Assembly (NCBI GenBank): GCA_036154955.1
Contig: JAYZWL010000004.1
Coordinates: forward strand, 1 to 64,000
Source of the DNA: Albimonas sp036154955
GTDB taxonomy: Bacteria; Pseudomonadota; Alphaproteobacteria; Rhodobacterales; Rhodobacteraceae
DNA: 64,000 nucleotides
Direction: 5' to 3'
Part shown: positions 51,795-60,304 of the stretch, in pieces
How positions within the stretch are numbered: the first letter of the stretch is position 1
How the letters are laid out: every line of letters starts with the position of its first letter
Notes under the pieces: model-generated
Told to the model about the DNA's origin: nothing
Seen by the model: only the letters and a program-made list of their open reading frames with translations
The model's database searches: none
Program-made: the position numbers and the translations under genes

Positions 51795-53188
51795 CCCCCA
51801 ACATCGCCGCCGCCAAGGAGGCGCTGTCGCACCTGGATCTGGACGACAAGCCGGCCTCCGTCAAAGCCAAGAGCCGGGATTTCTTCTGGTATTCGCCGGT
51901 GCTCAAGCCCCGTCTCGACCATCTGGTCGGCGACTTCGTGGTTTCGCCCCGCTCCGAGGCCGAGGTGATCGAGGTCCTGCGCGTCTGCTACGAGCACGAC
52001 GTCCCCGTCACCACCCGCGGCTCGGGCACCGGCAATTACGGGCAGGCCATGCCGCTCGCCGGCGGCTGCGTCCTGCACATGCGCCACATGAACAAGGTGC
52101 GGGAGATCCATCCCGGCCGCGTCATCGTGGAGCCCGGCTGCATCCTGCGCGACCTCGACGCCGAGACCATCCGCGAAAGCGGGCAGGAGATCCGCATGTT
52201 CTCCTCCACCTACGCCACGGCCACCGTCGGCGGCTTCATCGCCGGCGGTTCGGGGGGCGTGGGCTCGGTCCGCTGGGGGCAGCTTCGCGATCTGGGCAAC
52301 ATCATCCGCCTGCGCGTGGTGACGATGGAGGCAGAACCCCGCGTGCTGGAATTCACCGGGGAGGAGCTGCACCGCGTCTCCCACGCCTACGGCACCAACG
52401 GCATCATCACCGAACTCGAACTGCCGCTGGCGCCCTCCTACGCCTGGACCGACGTGCTGGTCGGCTTCGACGATTTCATGGACGCGGCCAAGTGGGCGGA
52501 GGATCTGGGGAACCAGGACGGCATCCTCACCAAGCTGATCACGCCGGTCGAGGCGCCGATCCCCCACGATTATTTCCTGCGCATCCAGTCCCGTATCCGC
52601 CGCGACCAACATGTGGTGATCGTGATGGTGGCGCCGCATAACATGGACGCCTTCCTCACCTACGCCGCCCGCCATCGGGGGGCGGAGATCATCTATCGCT
52701 CCGACGCCGTGACGGCGGAGGAGAAGAAGGCCTTCGGCGTCGCCTACGAATACGCCTGGAACCACACCACCCTGCGCGGCCTGCGGGTCGATCCGACCAT
52801 CACCTATCTTCAGGTCCGCTACGAGGATCTGGCCCAGGTGCAGGCGATCCGCGACCGCTTCGGCGAGGAGGTCCCCCAGCATCTCGAAGGCATCCGCATG
52901 AACGGCCGGATGCGCTTCGCGGGCCTTCCGATCGTGCGCTTCTCCACCGAAGAGCGGCTGGAGGAGATCGTGCGCATCCATGAGGACATGGGCTGCCTGA
53001 TCTTCAACCCGCACCGCTACACGCTGGAGGAAGGCGGCCGGCAGTCCGCGGACGCCCGCCAACTGGATTTCAAGCGCGAGGCCGACCCCAAGGGTCTGCT
53101 CAATCCGGGGAAAATGATCACCTGGGACGCGCCCGACTTCAACTATTCCGAGGTCTATCGGTACTCGGGAATGCGACCGGCGGGCTGA
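51791..53188 (+). CDS. FAD-binding oxidoreductase (GlcD/VAO type)
   Basis: 465 residues. The PCMH-type FAD domain covers residues 45-220: VVSPRSEAEVIEVLRVCYEH, TTRGSGTGNYGQAMPLAGG, VEPGCILRDLDAET and ATVGGFIAGGSGGVGSVRWG. The C-terminal part ends with GLLNPGKMITW. No covalent-flavin His is apparent at the usual site. Such enzymes oxidise 2-hydroxy acids or C-H bonds next to heteroatoms. It is coupled to the deaminase-like gene. A hairpin follows at 53199-53224. Confidence 0.87.
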   Translation: MTPNIAAAKEALSHLDLDDKPASVKAKSRDFFWYSPVLKPRLDHLVGDFVVSPRSEAEVIEVLRVCYEHDVPVTTRGSGTGNYGQAMPLAGGCVLHMRHMNKVREIHPGRVIVEPGCILRDLDAETIRESGQEIRMFSSTYATATVGGFIAGGSGGVGSVRWGQLRDLGNIIRLRVVTMEAEPRVLEFTGEELHRVSHAYGTNGIITELELPLAPSYAWTDVLVGFDDFMDAAKWAEDLGNQDGILTKLITPVEAPIPHDYFLRIQSRIRRDQHVVIVMVAPHNMDAFLTYAARHRGAEIIYRSDAVTAEEKKAFGVAYEYAWNHTTLRGLRVDPTITYLQVRYEDLAQVQAIRDRFGEEVPQHLEGIRMNGRMRFAGLPIVRFSTEERLEEIVRIHEDMGCLIFNPHRYTLEEGGRQSADARQLDFKREADPKGLLNPGKMITWDAPDFNYSEVYRYSGMRPAG

Positions 53189-53198
53189 GACCCCGCCG

Positions 53199-53224
53199 CC
53201 CCTTCCCGGCGGGGCGGGAAGGGG
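53199..53224 (+). terminator. hairpin inside the catabolic cluster
   Basis: Perfect 9-bp stem CCCCTTCCC / GGGAAGGGG with an 8-base loop, 11 bases after the FAD oxidoreductase stop. No T tract. It sits in the only sizeable gap (105 bp) of the cluster, so it may reduce transcription of the last three genes or mark an mRNA processing site. Confidence 0.5.
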
Positions 53225-53293
53225 GCGCGCCGACCTCCCCGCCGCCCACCGGCGCCGCGGAGCTCGCGGCGTCGGCGACCACGGGGCCTCGCC

Positions 53294-53977
53294 ATGCGCG
53301 CCCTCCTGATCTACTGCCACCCCTCTCCCGAAAGCTTCAACCACGCAATCGCGCAGACCGTGACCGCCCGCCTGCGCGGCGGCGGGGCGGAAGTCCGGAT
53401 GCTCGACCTCTACGACGAAGGCTTCGACCCGGTGATGACCCGGCCCCGATGGGAGGGCTATGCCGGGGAGAGCCCCGACCGCGCCGCGCTCTCCGCCCAT
53501 GTCGAGGCGCTGCGCTGGGCCGATACGCTGGTCTTCGTCTACCCGACCTGGTGGTATGGCCCGCCGGCGATGCTGAAGGGCTGGCTCGACCGGGCCATGC
53601 TGCCGGGCGTGGCCTTCAACCTGCCGGATGCCGGGCCGATCACCCCGGCGCTGACCCATATCCGTCGGCTCGCGGCGTTCACCACCTGCGGGGCCTCGCG
53701 CTGGCTGACCTGGGCGATGGGCGCGCCGGGGCGGCGGATCCTGCTGCGGGGCCTGCGCTCCTGCTGCGCGCCGACCTGCCGGACCCATTTCGCGGCGCAT
53801 TACTCCATGGACGCCTCCACCCCCGAAAGCCGCGCCCGGCATCTTGCACGCGTCGTCCGGGAATGCGACCGGATGCTGACGGGCGCCGGTCTGCGCGCCC
53901 CGGAGCCGGACCGTTCCCCGTCCCGCGCGCCGCGCCGTCCCGCGGCCGCCCCGCAAGGAGACCCCGCCGATGCCTGA
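53294..53977 (+). CDS. flavodoxin-fold NAD(P)H-dependent oxidoreductase
   Basis: 227 residues. A Flavodoxin_2 fold: LLIYCHPSPESFNHAIAQTV at the FMN phosphate site, then WADTLVFVYPTWWYGPPAMLKGWLDR, the hallmark of the KefF/NQO-type quinone and nitro reductases, then RLAAFTTCGASRWLTW. A proline/arginine-rich tail of about 30 residues overlaps the next gene by 8 bp. It could regenerate a reduced flavin or electron carrier for the oxygenase next to it. Confidence 0.85.
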   Translation: MRALLIYCHPSPESFNHAIAQTVTARLRGGGAEVRMLDLYDEGFDPVMTRPRWEGYAGESPDRAALSAHVEALRWADTLVFVYPTWWYGPPAMLKGWLDRAMLPGVAFNLPDAGPITPALTHIRRLAAFTTCGASRWLTWAMGAPGRRILLRGLRSCCAPTCRTHFAAHYSMDASTPESRARHLARVVRECDRMLTGAGLRAPEPDRSPSRAPRRPAAAPQGDPADA

Positions 53978-54935
53978 CGCGCCCGCCATCCCGCTGCTCG
54001 ATTTCTCCCGCTTCCGCGAGGGCGACGTCGCCGCCCGCGCGGCCTTCGCGGCCGAGCTGGGGGCCGCCTGCCGGGACACCGGGTTCTTCCTGCTGACCAA
54101 CACCGGCATTCTCAACGCGAGGCGCACCGCGATCTTCTCCGTCGCCCGCGACTTCTTCCGCATGTCGCAGGAGAAGAAGGACGCGGTCGCCATCGCCCAT
54201 TCGCCGCATAATCGCGGCTACGTCGCCTCGAAGGTGGAGGCGCTGGACCCCGCCTCCGGCCAGGCCGACGCGAAGGAGGCGTTCAACATCGGGCTGGATC
54301 TGGCGGCCGACCACCCCGCGGTGGCGGCGGGAGAGCCGTTCCGGGGCGTGAACCTGTGGCCCAAGGGGGGCGAGCCCGCCTTCAAGCCCGAATGCCTCGG
54401 CTGGTATGACGCCTGCCTCGCGCTGGGGGCGGAGCTGCACCAGGCCTTCGCCATCGACCTCGGCCTGCCGGAGGACTGGTTCGCCGACAAGTTCCGCGCG
54501 CCGATGGCGACCCTGCGCCTGCTGCGCTACCCGGCGGGCGGGGAGGGGATCGGCGCGGGCGCGCATTCCGACTACGGCTCGGTCACGCTGCTGGCCACCG
54601 ACGGTGTCGCCGGGCTGCAGGTGCAGCCGCGGGCCCTGCGCGGGTCGGGGGAGTGGCTCGACGTGCCCTCCGTGCCGGGCGCCTTCGTGGTCAATATCGG
54701 CGACTGCCTGCAGCGCTGGACCAACGACCTCTACGTCTCCACCCCGCATCGGGTGCTGGCCCCGGCGCAGGAGCGGTTTTCGGTCGCCTTCTTCCTCGAC
54801 CCCGACCCCGACGCGGTGATCGCGGCGCCCCCGGTCTGCGTGCCGGAGGGCGAGACGCCGCGCCATGCGCCGATCACCGGGGCCGAGCATCTGGCCGAAC
54901 GGCTGAACGCAACCTATGCGCACCGTGCGCAGTAA
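53970..54935 (+). CDS. 2-oxoglutarate/Fe(II) oxygenase, isopenicillin N synthase family
   Basis: 321 residues. N-terminal DIOX_N-type domain (IPLLDFSRFREGDVAARAAF, DTGFFLLTNTGI) and a C-terminal jelly roll with the HxD iron ligands in GAGAHSDYGSVTLLA (about 190) and the distal His in TPHRVLAP. An Arg-x-Ser (RFSVAFF) follows as the 2-oxoglutarate carboxylate anchor. Typical reactions are hydroxylation of small molecules; thymine hydroxylase and purine-demethylating relatives are in this wider family. The setting with a deaminase and a creatininase suggests a nitrogen heterocycle. Confidence 0.88.
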   Translation: MPDAPAIPLLDFSRFREGDVAARAAFAAELGAACRDTGFFLLTNTGILNARRTAIFSVARDFFRMSQEKKDAVAIAHSPHNRGYVASKVEALDPASGQADAKEAFNIGLDLAADHPAVAAGEPFRGVNLWPKGGEPAFKPECLGWYDACLALGAELHQAFAIDLGLPEDWFADKFRAPMATLRLLRYPAGGEGIGAGAHSDYGSVTLLATDGVAGLQVQPRALRGSGEWLDVPSVPGAFVVNIGDCLQRWTNDLYVSTPHRVLAPAQERFSVAFFLDPDPDAVIAAPPVCVPEGETPRHAPITGAEHLAERLNATYAHRAQ

Positions 54936-54947
54936 GTGAGGGAATCG

Positions 54948-55760
54948 ATGCGCCGCCTGCATTGGTCGGACTACTCCACGCTGGACTACGCCGACATCGA
55001 CCCCGCCCGGACCATCGCCATCCTGCCCACCGCCGCCATCGAGCAGCACGGCCCGCATCTGCCGGTGGGGGTGGATACCGAGATCAATCTCGGGATGCTG
55101 CGCGAGGTCTGCGCGCGGGTTCCCGACGATCTCGACATCCGCATCCTGCCGGTGCAGGCGGTGGGCAAGTCGAACGAGCATCTGCACGCGTCCGGCACCC
55201 TGACCCTGACCGCCGAGACGGCGTTGAAGGCCTGGGTGGAGATCGGGCTGTCGGTGGCCCGCGCCGGGGTGCGCAAGCTGGTCATCGTGAACTCCCACGG
55301 CGGCAATCTCGACCTGGTCTCGATCGTGACGCGGGAGCTGCGGGTGCGGGCCGGGATGCTGGCGGTGCGCTGCCAGTGGGGGGCGTTCGGGCATCCCGAG
55401 GGGATGCTCTCGGAACGCGAGCGGACCTACGGGATCCATGGCGGCGACGCCGAGACCTCGCTGATGCTGCATTTCCGGCCGGAGCTGGTGCGGATGGAGC
55501 GGGCGACTGATTTCGTCTCCTCCGCCGAGGGCATGGGGAATTTCCGCTGGCTGCGGCCGACGGGCTCGGTGGCCTATGGCTGGATCGCGAAGGACCTGAA
55601 CCGGGACGGCACGGTGGGCGACGCCTCCGCCGCGACGGCCGAGAAGGGGGCGGCGATCGCGGCCCATCAGGCGCAGGGCTTCCTGGAGCTGTTGCGGGAG
55701 GTCGAGGCGGTGGATCTCGACGGTTTCGCGGCCTTCGCCGATCCTCCGCCGGGGGCCTGA
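54948..55760 (+). CDS. creatininase family amidohydrolase
   Basis: 270 residues from ATG 54948, with AGGGA five bases upstream; a GTG at 54936 would add four residues. The creatininase fold is recognised from AILPTAAIEQHGPHLPVGVDTEI (metal ligands Glu, His, Asp), VQAVGKSNEHLHASGTL, VIVNSHGGNLDL and GIHGGDAETSLML. Members open cyclic amides (creatinine, formamidopyrimidines in riboflavin or F420 pathways, mycofactocin peptide). It ends the cluster and could carry out a ring-opening or late hydrolysis step. Confidence 0.88.
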   Translation: MRRLHWSDYSTLDYADIDPARTIAILPTAAIEQHGPHLPVGVDTEINLGMLREVCARVPDDLDIRILPVQAVGKSNEHLHASGTLTLTAETALKAWVEIGLSVARAGVRKLVIVNSHGGNLDLVSIVTRELRVRAGMLAVRCQWGAFGHPEGMLSERERTYGIHGGDAETSLMLHFRPELVRMERATDFVSSAEGMGNFRWLRPTGSVAYGWIAKDLNRDGTVGDASAATAEKGAAIAAHQAQGFLELLREVEAVDLDGFAAFADPPPGA

Positions 55761-57161
55761 GCCCGGTCGCCTGAGGCATGACGTCTGAGGCGGGGCGCAG
55801 CTCGCCCGCGTCGCCCCTGCGGGCCGCCGCCCCGCCGGGCGTCGCCCGGCGCGCGGCCCGGGAAGCCCGGGCCGGGGCGAGGGAGGCGCGAGCGGTCCCG
55901 GCGCGGGCCCTTGCGGCCTGCAGGGCGCCGGCGCGAGCGGGGGCCGTCGGTCCCGAGGGTCCGGCCCCGTGAACGGGCCGCCCGTGTGGGCGCATCTCGG
56001 GTTCAACCGCCGGGAGGCGGCTTTTTTGACGCTTCGTCATGCGCCATGCGTCATGCGCCGAGCGGCCGGGAACGGGCGGCCTCTCCGGACGCCGCCGCCG
56101 GAGTAGCCGCGCGGGGCGCCTCGGGTGGACGATCGTCGGGCGATCGACGGCCTCCTGCGAATTTTCCGGGCCGGGACGCCATCGCGGGACGCGCCCGGGC
56201 GTTGCGGCCCGCGAACCGCGCCCGGCGACCGTTTCACGCGGTGGCGAGCGGCCGGGGGCGGGGACCGCGTTCCGCAGGCGATCCCGGCGACGCCTGCGTC
56301 CGCGTCCACCGGCGCGGGGCCGCGGGAAAAAGGGCGGCCGCAGCGGCGGCGGCCATGGTCGCATGGGACTTTCCCGCCGCGCCCTGACCCGAAGATCCCT
56401 GCGCTGGCCGACGCCGAAGGCCGTCCCGTCCGCGCGAAGCCGACGCCCGGCCGGTCGGGCGTCGCGCCCGTGGGCGGCGCGTTCGTCGCCGCCCTCGATC
56501 CCGGCTCGACCTCGATCCCGGACCGCGCCCGCGACGCCGGCCCGACATGATCCGGCCCGATCCGCGACGGGCGGTTGCCCGCCGCCCTCGGACCCGCCGT
56601 CCTGCGCGCCTGGATCGCGAACTTGCGAGGTCGCTCCCCCGGGTCGCCAGCAGGCGACGGGCGCGGGCGGGTCGCCGCAGGCGGGACCTGCGCGCGCGGG
56701 CGGGGTCGGACGAATTCCGGCGGTTCGCCGCGCGGCGGAGCGATACGGGAAGGGGCCGATGGACGCGGCGAGGCTTCGAGACGCGCGACCGGCGACCGAG
56801 CCGGTCGGCGGCGCGCGTCGGGCGGTCCGGGCTGACGCCGTCGCGTTCGCGCCGCACGCGGGGGGCGACGGGCCAGGGGCGGCGCGACGCCTTCAAGGCC
56901 GCGATCGCGGCTTCGCCGGATGGGTCCGCGGATGGTCCGGCGCTCGGTCCCGCCGGGGGCCTCGGGGCGGAGCCGGCGCTCAATGCGCACGCGGCGGCGT
57001 CGCGGTCCGGGCTGACGTCGTGGCGTCAGCGCGGCGCGGGGTGGCCGCGGGGCCGGCTCCCGAAATCGGTCGCGAGCCTGGGGCGACCATGGGCGCAGGG
57101 CGCGGGGGCGTTGGGGCGCGGTCGGGCGAACGCGCGTCGTGGTCGCCGCGCCCGCCCTCGG
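55761..57161. other. 1.4-kb gene-free region
   Basis: The longest stretch without a credible gene. Every frame gives arginine-, proline- and glycine-rich shadow translations lacking domains or ribosome sites. It contains a terminator-like hairpin at 56007-56027 and, after it, a short tandem of CATGCGYC units at 56038-56060. The part from 55761 to 56006 could be the 3' untranslated end of the creatininase operon or a separate small RNA; nothing else is recognised. Confidence 0.4.
56007..56027 (+). terminator. intrinsic terminator with six-T tract
   Basis: CCGCC-GGGA-GGCGG stem followed by CTTTTTT. It is a textbook rho-independent terminator lying 247 bases after the creatininase stop, in DNA where T runs are rare. 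It ends either that operon or an unannotated small RNA. Confidence 0.75.
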
Positions 57162-59327
57162 TCAGGCGGCCCGGCCCTTGCGGGCGGCGGCCTCGGCGCG
57201 GAAGAAGCCGATCAGCTCGGCCAGCGTGTCGGACTGGGTGCGCAGCGCCTCCGCCGCCCGCGCGCTCTGTTCGGCGAGGCCGGCGTTGCGCTGGGTGGTC
57301 TCGTCCATATGGCTGACCGCGGAGGTGATCTCCTGCATGCCGGTCGCCTGTTCCCGGCTGGCCTGGGCGATGTCCTCGATGGTTTCCGACATGGAGCTGA
57401 TCGCGGTCATCAGCCCGCCCAGCGCCTCGCCGGTGGCATGCACATGGCGCACGCCGTCGGCGACCTTGGCGCCGGAGGCGGCGATCAGTTCCTTGATGTC
57501 GCGCGCCGCCTCCGACGACCGCTGGGCGAGGGTCCGCACCTCGGAGGCCACCACGGCGAAGCCCTTGCCGGCCTCCCCCGCACGCGCCGCCTCCACCGCC
57601 GCGTTCAGCGCCAGCAGGTTGGTCTGGAAGGCGATGGAGTCGATCACCGCGGTGATGTCGGAGATGCGCGAGGAGCTTTCCTCGATCTCCTTCATCGAGC
57701 CCACGGCGTCGCCGACCACGGTCTGGCCCTGCCGGGCCTGTTCGCGGGCGTCGGCCGCCATCTCGCTGGCCTTTTTCGCCCCGTCGGCGTTGGTGGCGAT
57801 GGTGGCGGCGATCTCCTCCACCGTCGCGGAGGTCTGCTCCAGCGCCGAGGCCTGGGCCTCGGTCCGGCTGGAGAGGTCGCCGGCGCCGCCCGAGACCTCG
57901 TCGATATTGCCGCGCATGGCGCGCTCCGCCGCCTTGATGTCGGCGACCAGCCCGCCCAGACGGTCCAGCGTGGCGTTGACCGAGCCGGTGACGTCGGCGA
58001 AGCGGCCGGTGAAGCCGGTTCCGGCGCGATGGGCGAGATCGCCGTCGGCCATGGCCTTCACCGGCGTCTCGATCTCGGTCAGGAAGCGGTCGATGGTCTC
58101 GCAGATGCGGTTCACCTGGCGGGCCACCTGTTCGAGGTTCTCGTCGGCCCCGTGGCTCGGGACGCGGCCGGAGAAGTCGCCCTCCGCCGCGCTGGCGGCG
58201 GTGCGGTCGATATCGGCGAGGATGGCGAGATCCTCGGTCTTGTCCTGCCATTCGACCACGGTGCCGATACGCTGCCCCTCCCGCCCGAAGATCGGGCTGA
58301 CCACCAGCCCGAGGCGCCGGTCGCCGAGGCGGATGTCGGTGACCAGCTGCTCGGTCATATTGTCGAGCCGGGCGATCTGGTGGGAGCGGTTGCGGTGGAA
58401 GATGTGGAAGTCGACGCCGACCAGCTTGCGCGGATCGAAGTCCGGCGCGATGCGGCGGATGCCGTCGCCGGCGCGGTCCAGAAGCTCGACCAGCGAGGGG
58501 CTGACATAGGTGATCCGGTCTTCGGTGTCGGCGATCATCAGCAGGGTGGAGGCGCTGTCCAGCGCGCGGGTGGTGCGGGCGGAGGCTTCCGACTGCTCAT
58601 GGATCTCGGCGACCGAGCGGGCGAGCATGCCGATTTCATCCAAGCGGTCGAACCCGGGGATGCGCACGTCGTCCCCCGCCACCAGGCGGCGGACGGTGGC
58701 GCCCAGCTCGACCAGCGGCCGGGTCATCAGGCGCGACAGCGCCCAGATGGCGGCCGCGCCGGCGACCAGCGCGCTGGCGAGGCCGAGCGCGCCCAGCCGA
58801 AAGGCGGAGGCGCGGACCTCGCCCCGGATCACCGCGTCGGTCCAGCCGATGGCGATGGCGCCGACGATGTCGTTCCCCTTCCCGAAGCGCACCGCGCGCA
58901 CCTGGGTCAGCCCGTCCTCCGTCGCCCCGGCCTCGCCCGAGCCGAGGGCCGCGGCGATCAGGGCCGCGTCGTCGCCCTGCGCGGGCGGGGCGCCGACGCT
59001 GGCCAGCGGCGACCCGTCGGCGGAGACCACCTGCGCCCAGCCGAAGGCCTCGCCATTGGCCTCCGCCAGGTGGGAGAGGGTGGCGTCGAGGATGTCGGCC
59101 TTGCCGAACTTGACCGCGCCGCCCATCTCCCGCGCCGTGAGGTCGGCGAGCTGGGAGACGGAGCGGGCGAACACCTCGCTCGCCAGCCGGCCCTGCGCGC
59201 GCATCGACAGGGCCGCGAATACCGCGGTCATCAGAACCGCGCCCAGCGCGAAGGCGAGCGCGATGCGGCGCCCCAGGCGCGGCTTGGCGCCGAGACGCTC
59301 CACTTTCGAGCGGGGGGCAGGGGTCAT
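57162..59327 (-). CDS. methyl-accepting chemotaxis protein with PAS domain
   Basis: 721 residues. TM1 at about 22-42, a periplasmic segment of about 135 residues, TM2 near 180-200, a HAMP linker (RLMTRPLVELGATVRRL), a PAS domain at about 255-360 (ITYVSPSLVELL, FDPRKLVGVDFHIFHRN), a second HAMP-like region and the signalling domain, whose hairpin tip reads AFQTNLLALNAAVEAARAGE. No C-terminal CheR-binding pentapeptide is visible; the end is GRAA. It shares an operon with a small exported sensor-like protein 75 bp upstream. No che genes are nearby. Confidence 0.93.
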   Translation of the reverse strand: MTPAPRSKVERLGAKPRLGRRIALAFALGAVLMTAVFAALSMRAQGRLASEVFARSVSQLADLTAREMGGAVKFGKADILDATLSHLAEANGEAFGWAQVVSADGSPLASVGAPPAQGDDAALIAAALGSGEAGATEDGLTQVRAVRFGKGNDIVGAIAIGWTDAVIRGEVRASAFRLGALGLASALVAGAAAIWALSRLMTRPLVELGATVRRLVAGDDVRIPGFDRLDEIGMLARSVAEIHEQSEASARTTRALDSASTLLMIADTEDRITYVSPSLVELLDRAGDGIRRIAPDFDPRKLVGVDFHIFHRNRSHQIARLDNMTEQLVTDIRLGDRRLGLVVSPIFGREGQRIGTVVEWQDKTEDLAILADIDRTAASAAEGDFSGRVPSHGADENLEQVARQVNRICETIDRFLTEIETPVKAMADGDLAHRAGTGFTGRFADVTGSVNATLDRLGGLVADIKAAERAMRGNIDEVSGGAGDLSSRTEAQASALEQTSATVEEIAATIATNADGAKKASEMAADAREQARQGQTVVGDAVGSMKEIEESSSRISDITAVIDSIAFQTNLLALNAAVEAARAGEAGKGFAVVASEVRTLAQRSSEAARDIKELIAASGAKVADGVRHVHATGEALGGLMTAISSMSETIEDIAQASREQATGMQEITSAVSHMDETTQRNAGLAEQSARAAEALRTQSDTLAELIGFFRAEAAARKGRAA

Positions 59328-59402
59328 GTCAGGCTCCGGGTCACAAGTCGCAGGCGCTGGACCGGCCCCCCGGATCGCGCAGGCGCCGGGGAGCCGGTCG
59401 GG

Positions 59403-59978
59403 TCAGTTCAGAAGTTCGACATTGATCCCGAAGGTCACCGCCCCGATCGGCGCGCCCCCGTCGGGGTCCACCACCGGCAGGCTGACCTGGGCCTGGTAGG
59501 TCTGGGTGCTTTCGTCGAGCTCCACGTCCGAGATGTGGATCGCGCCCGCGCCGGCCTTGTAGGTCATCCGCCACTTGTCCTCGTCCCCCTGCCAGTAGTC
59601 GGAGGTCGGGTCGGAGACGGCGACGTTCAGCCCGACCTGGTCCATGGCGAAGGCTTCCGTGATCAGCCCTTCGGAGGCGTCGCGGGCGTCGGCCAGCACT
59701 TTCGAGCCGGGGTTGGCGGCGACCTTGTCGACCAGCGGCGCGGAGCCGGAGCCGACCTGGGCGCGCCAGTCCTTGTCGAGTTGGTCGATGGTCGCCTGGT
59801 CCGGGGCGCCGGCGGCGTTCTGGGCCTTCACCGCGGCGACCAGCGCCGGATCGGCGGCGATGGCGGCGAGCCGGTCATGGGCGAGCGCCTTGAGCGCCGG
59901 CTCGAATTCGTTCGCGTCGGCGTGTCCGGCGAGCGACGCCAGCGTGATGAGGGCGGCGGCGAGGTAGGCGGGGCTCAT
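59403..59978 (-). CDS. periplasmic PAS/Cache-like sensor protein
   Basis: 191 residues with a signal peptide (LAAALITLASLAGHADA). The rest matches a single PDC/Cache-type module: helical EPALKALAHDRLAAIA, an ITEAFAMDQVGLNVAVSDPTSDYW segment and the strand pair KAGAGAIHISDVELD and YQAQVSLPVVDPDGG-APIGAVTFGI. This is the plan of periplasmic sensor domains normally fused to chemoreceptors, here as a free protein. It lies directly upstream of the chemoreceptor gene and probably binds a ligand and docks to that receptor. GAGGA precedes the ATG. Confidence 0.72.
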   Translation of the reverse strand: MSPAYLAAALITLASLAGHADANEFEPALKALAHDRLAAIAADPALVAAVKAQNAAGAPDQATIDQLDKDWRAQVGSGSAPLVDKVAANPGSKVLADARDASEGLITEAFAMDQVGLNVAVSDPTSDYWQGDEDKWRMTYKAGAGAIHISDVELDESTQTYQAQVSLPVVDPDGGAPIGAVTFGINVELLN

Positions 59979-60304
59979 GTCGAATGTCCTCGGCTGCGGT
60001 ATGTGATGCGGCGACGTCGGCGGGACCGGAACGCCGCGCCGCGTGCCTTTGCCATGCGCAAGGCTACCGTGGGGTTAATCGCCCCGCGGGATTCGCCGCC
60101 CCGCCGCTCCCGGCGCCGCCCCGAGGCTCCCCCCGCGTCGATTGGCGGCGGGCCGGCGACGCCCGGCGGGCCGGTTCCCCCCGCGCGCGAGGTTTCGCCG
60201 GGCCGCGGCGGAATGTATAAGGCGCGCGAGGATTTCGCGGCGGCGCGCGACGCGAGGCGCGCGCCCTGCACGGACGGAAACGCAACAAGGCGAGGAGACC
60301 GGAA
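59979..60304. other. divergent intergenic region MCP operon / gap
   Basis: 326 bp holding the promoters of the chemotaxis operon (minus) and gap (plus). TATAAG at about 60216-60221 is a plausible -10 for gap. A TTAACC on the minus strand near 60075 resembles half a CtrA site but has no partner half. No gene. Confidence 0.4.

Noticed and set aside
55980..56030. tRNA, because of GGGTTCAA near the terminator
   Set aside because: No acceptor stem, anticodon arm or CCA-like end can be formed around it.
56037..56990. 317-codon minus-strand frame in the 1.4-kb gap
   Set aside because: Almost only R, P, G and A, with no ribosome site, signal peptide or domain.
60070..60080. TTAACC as a CtrA site before the chemotaxis operon
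   Set aside because: Only one half-site; the second TTAA seven bases away is missing.
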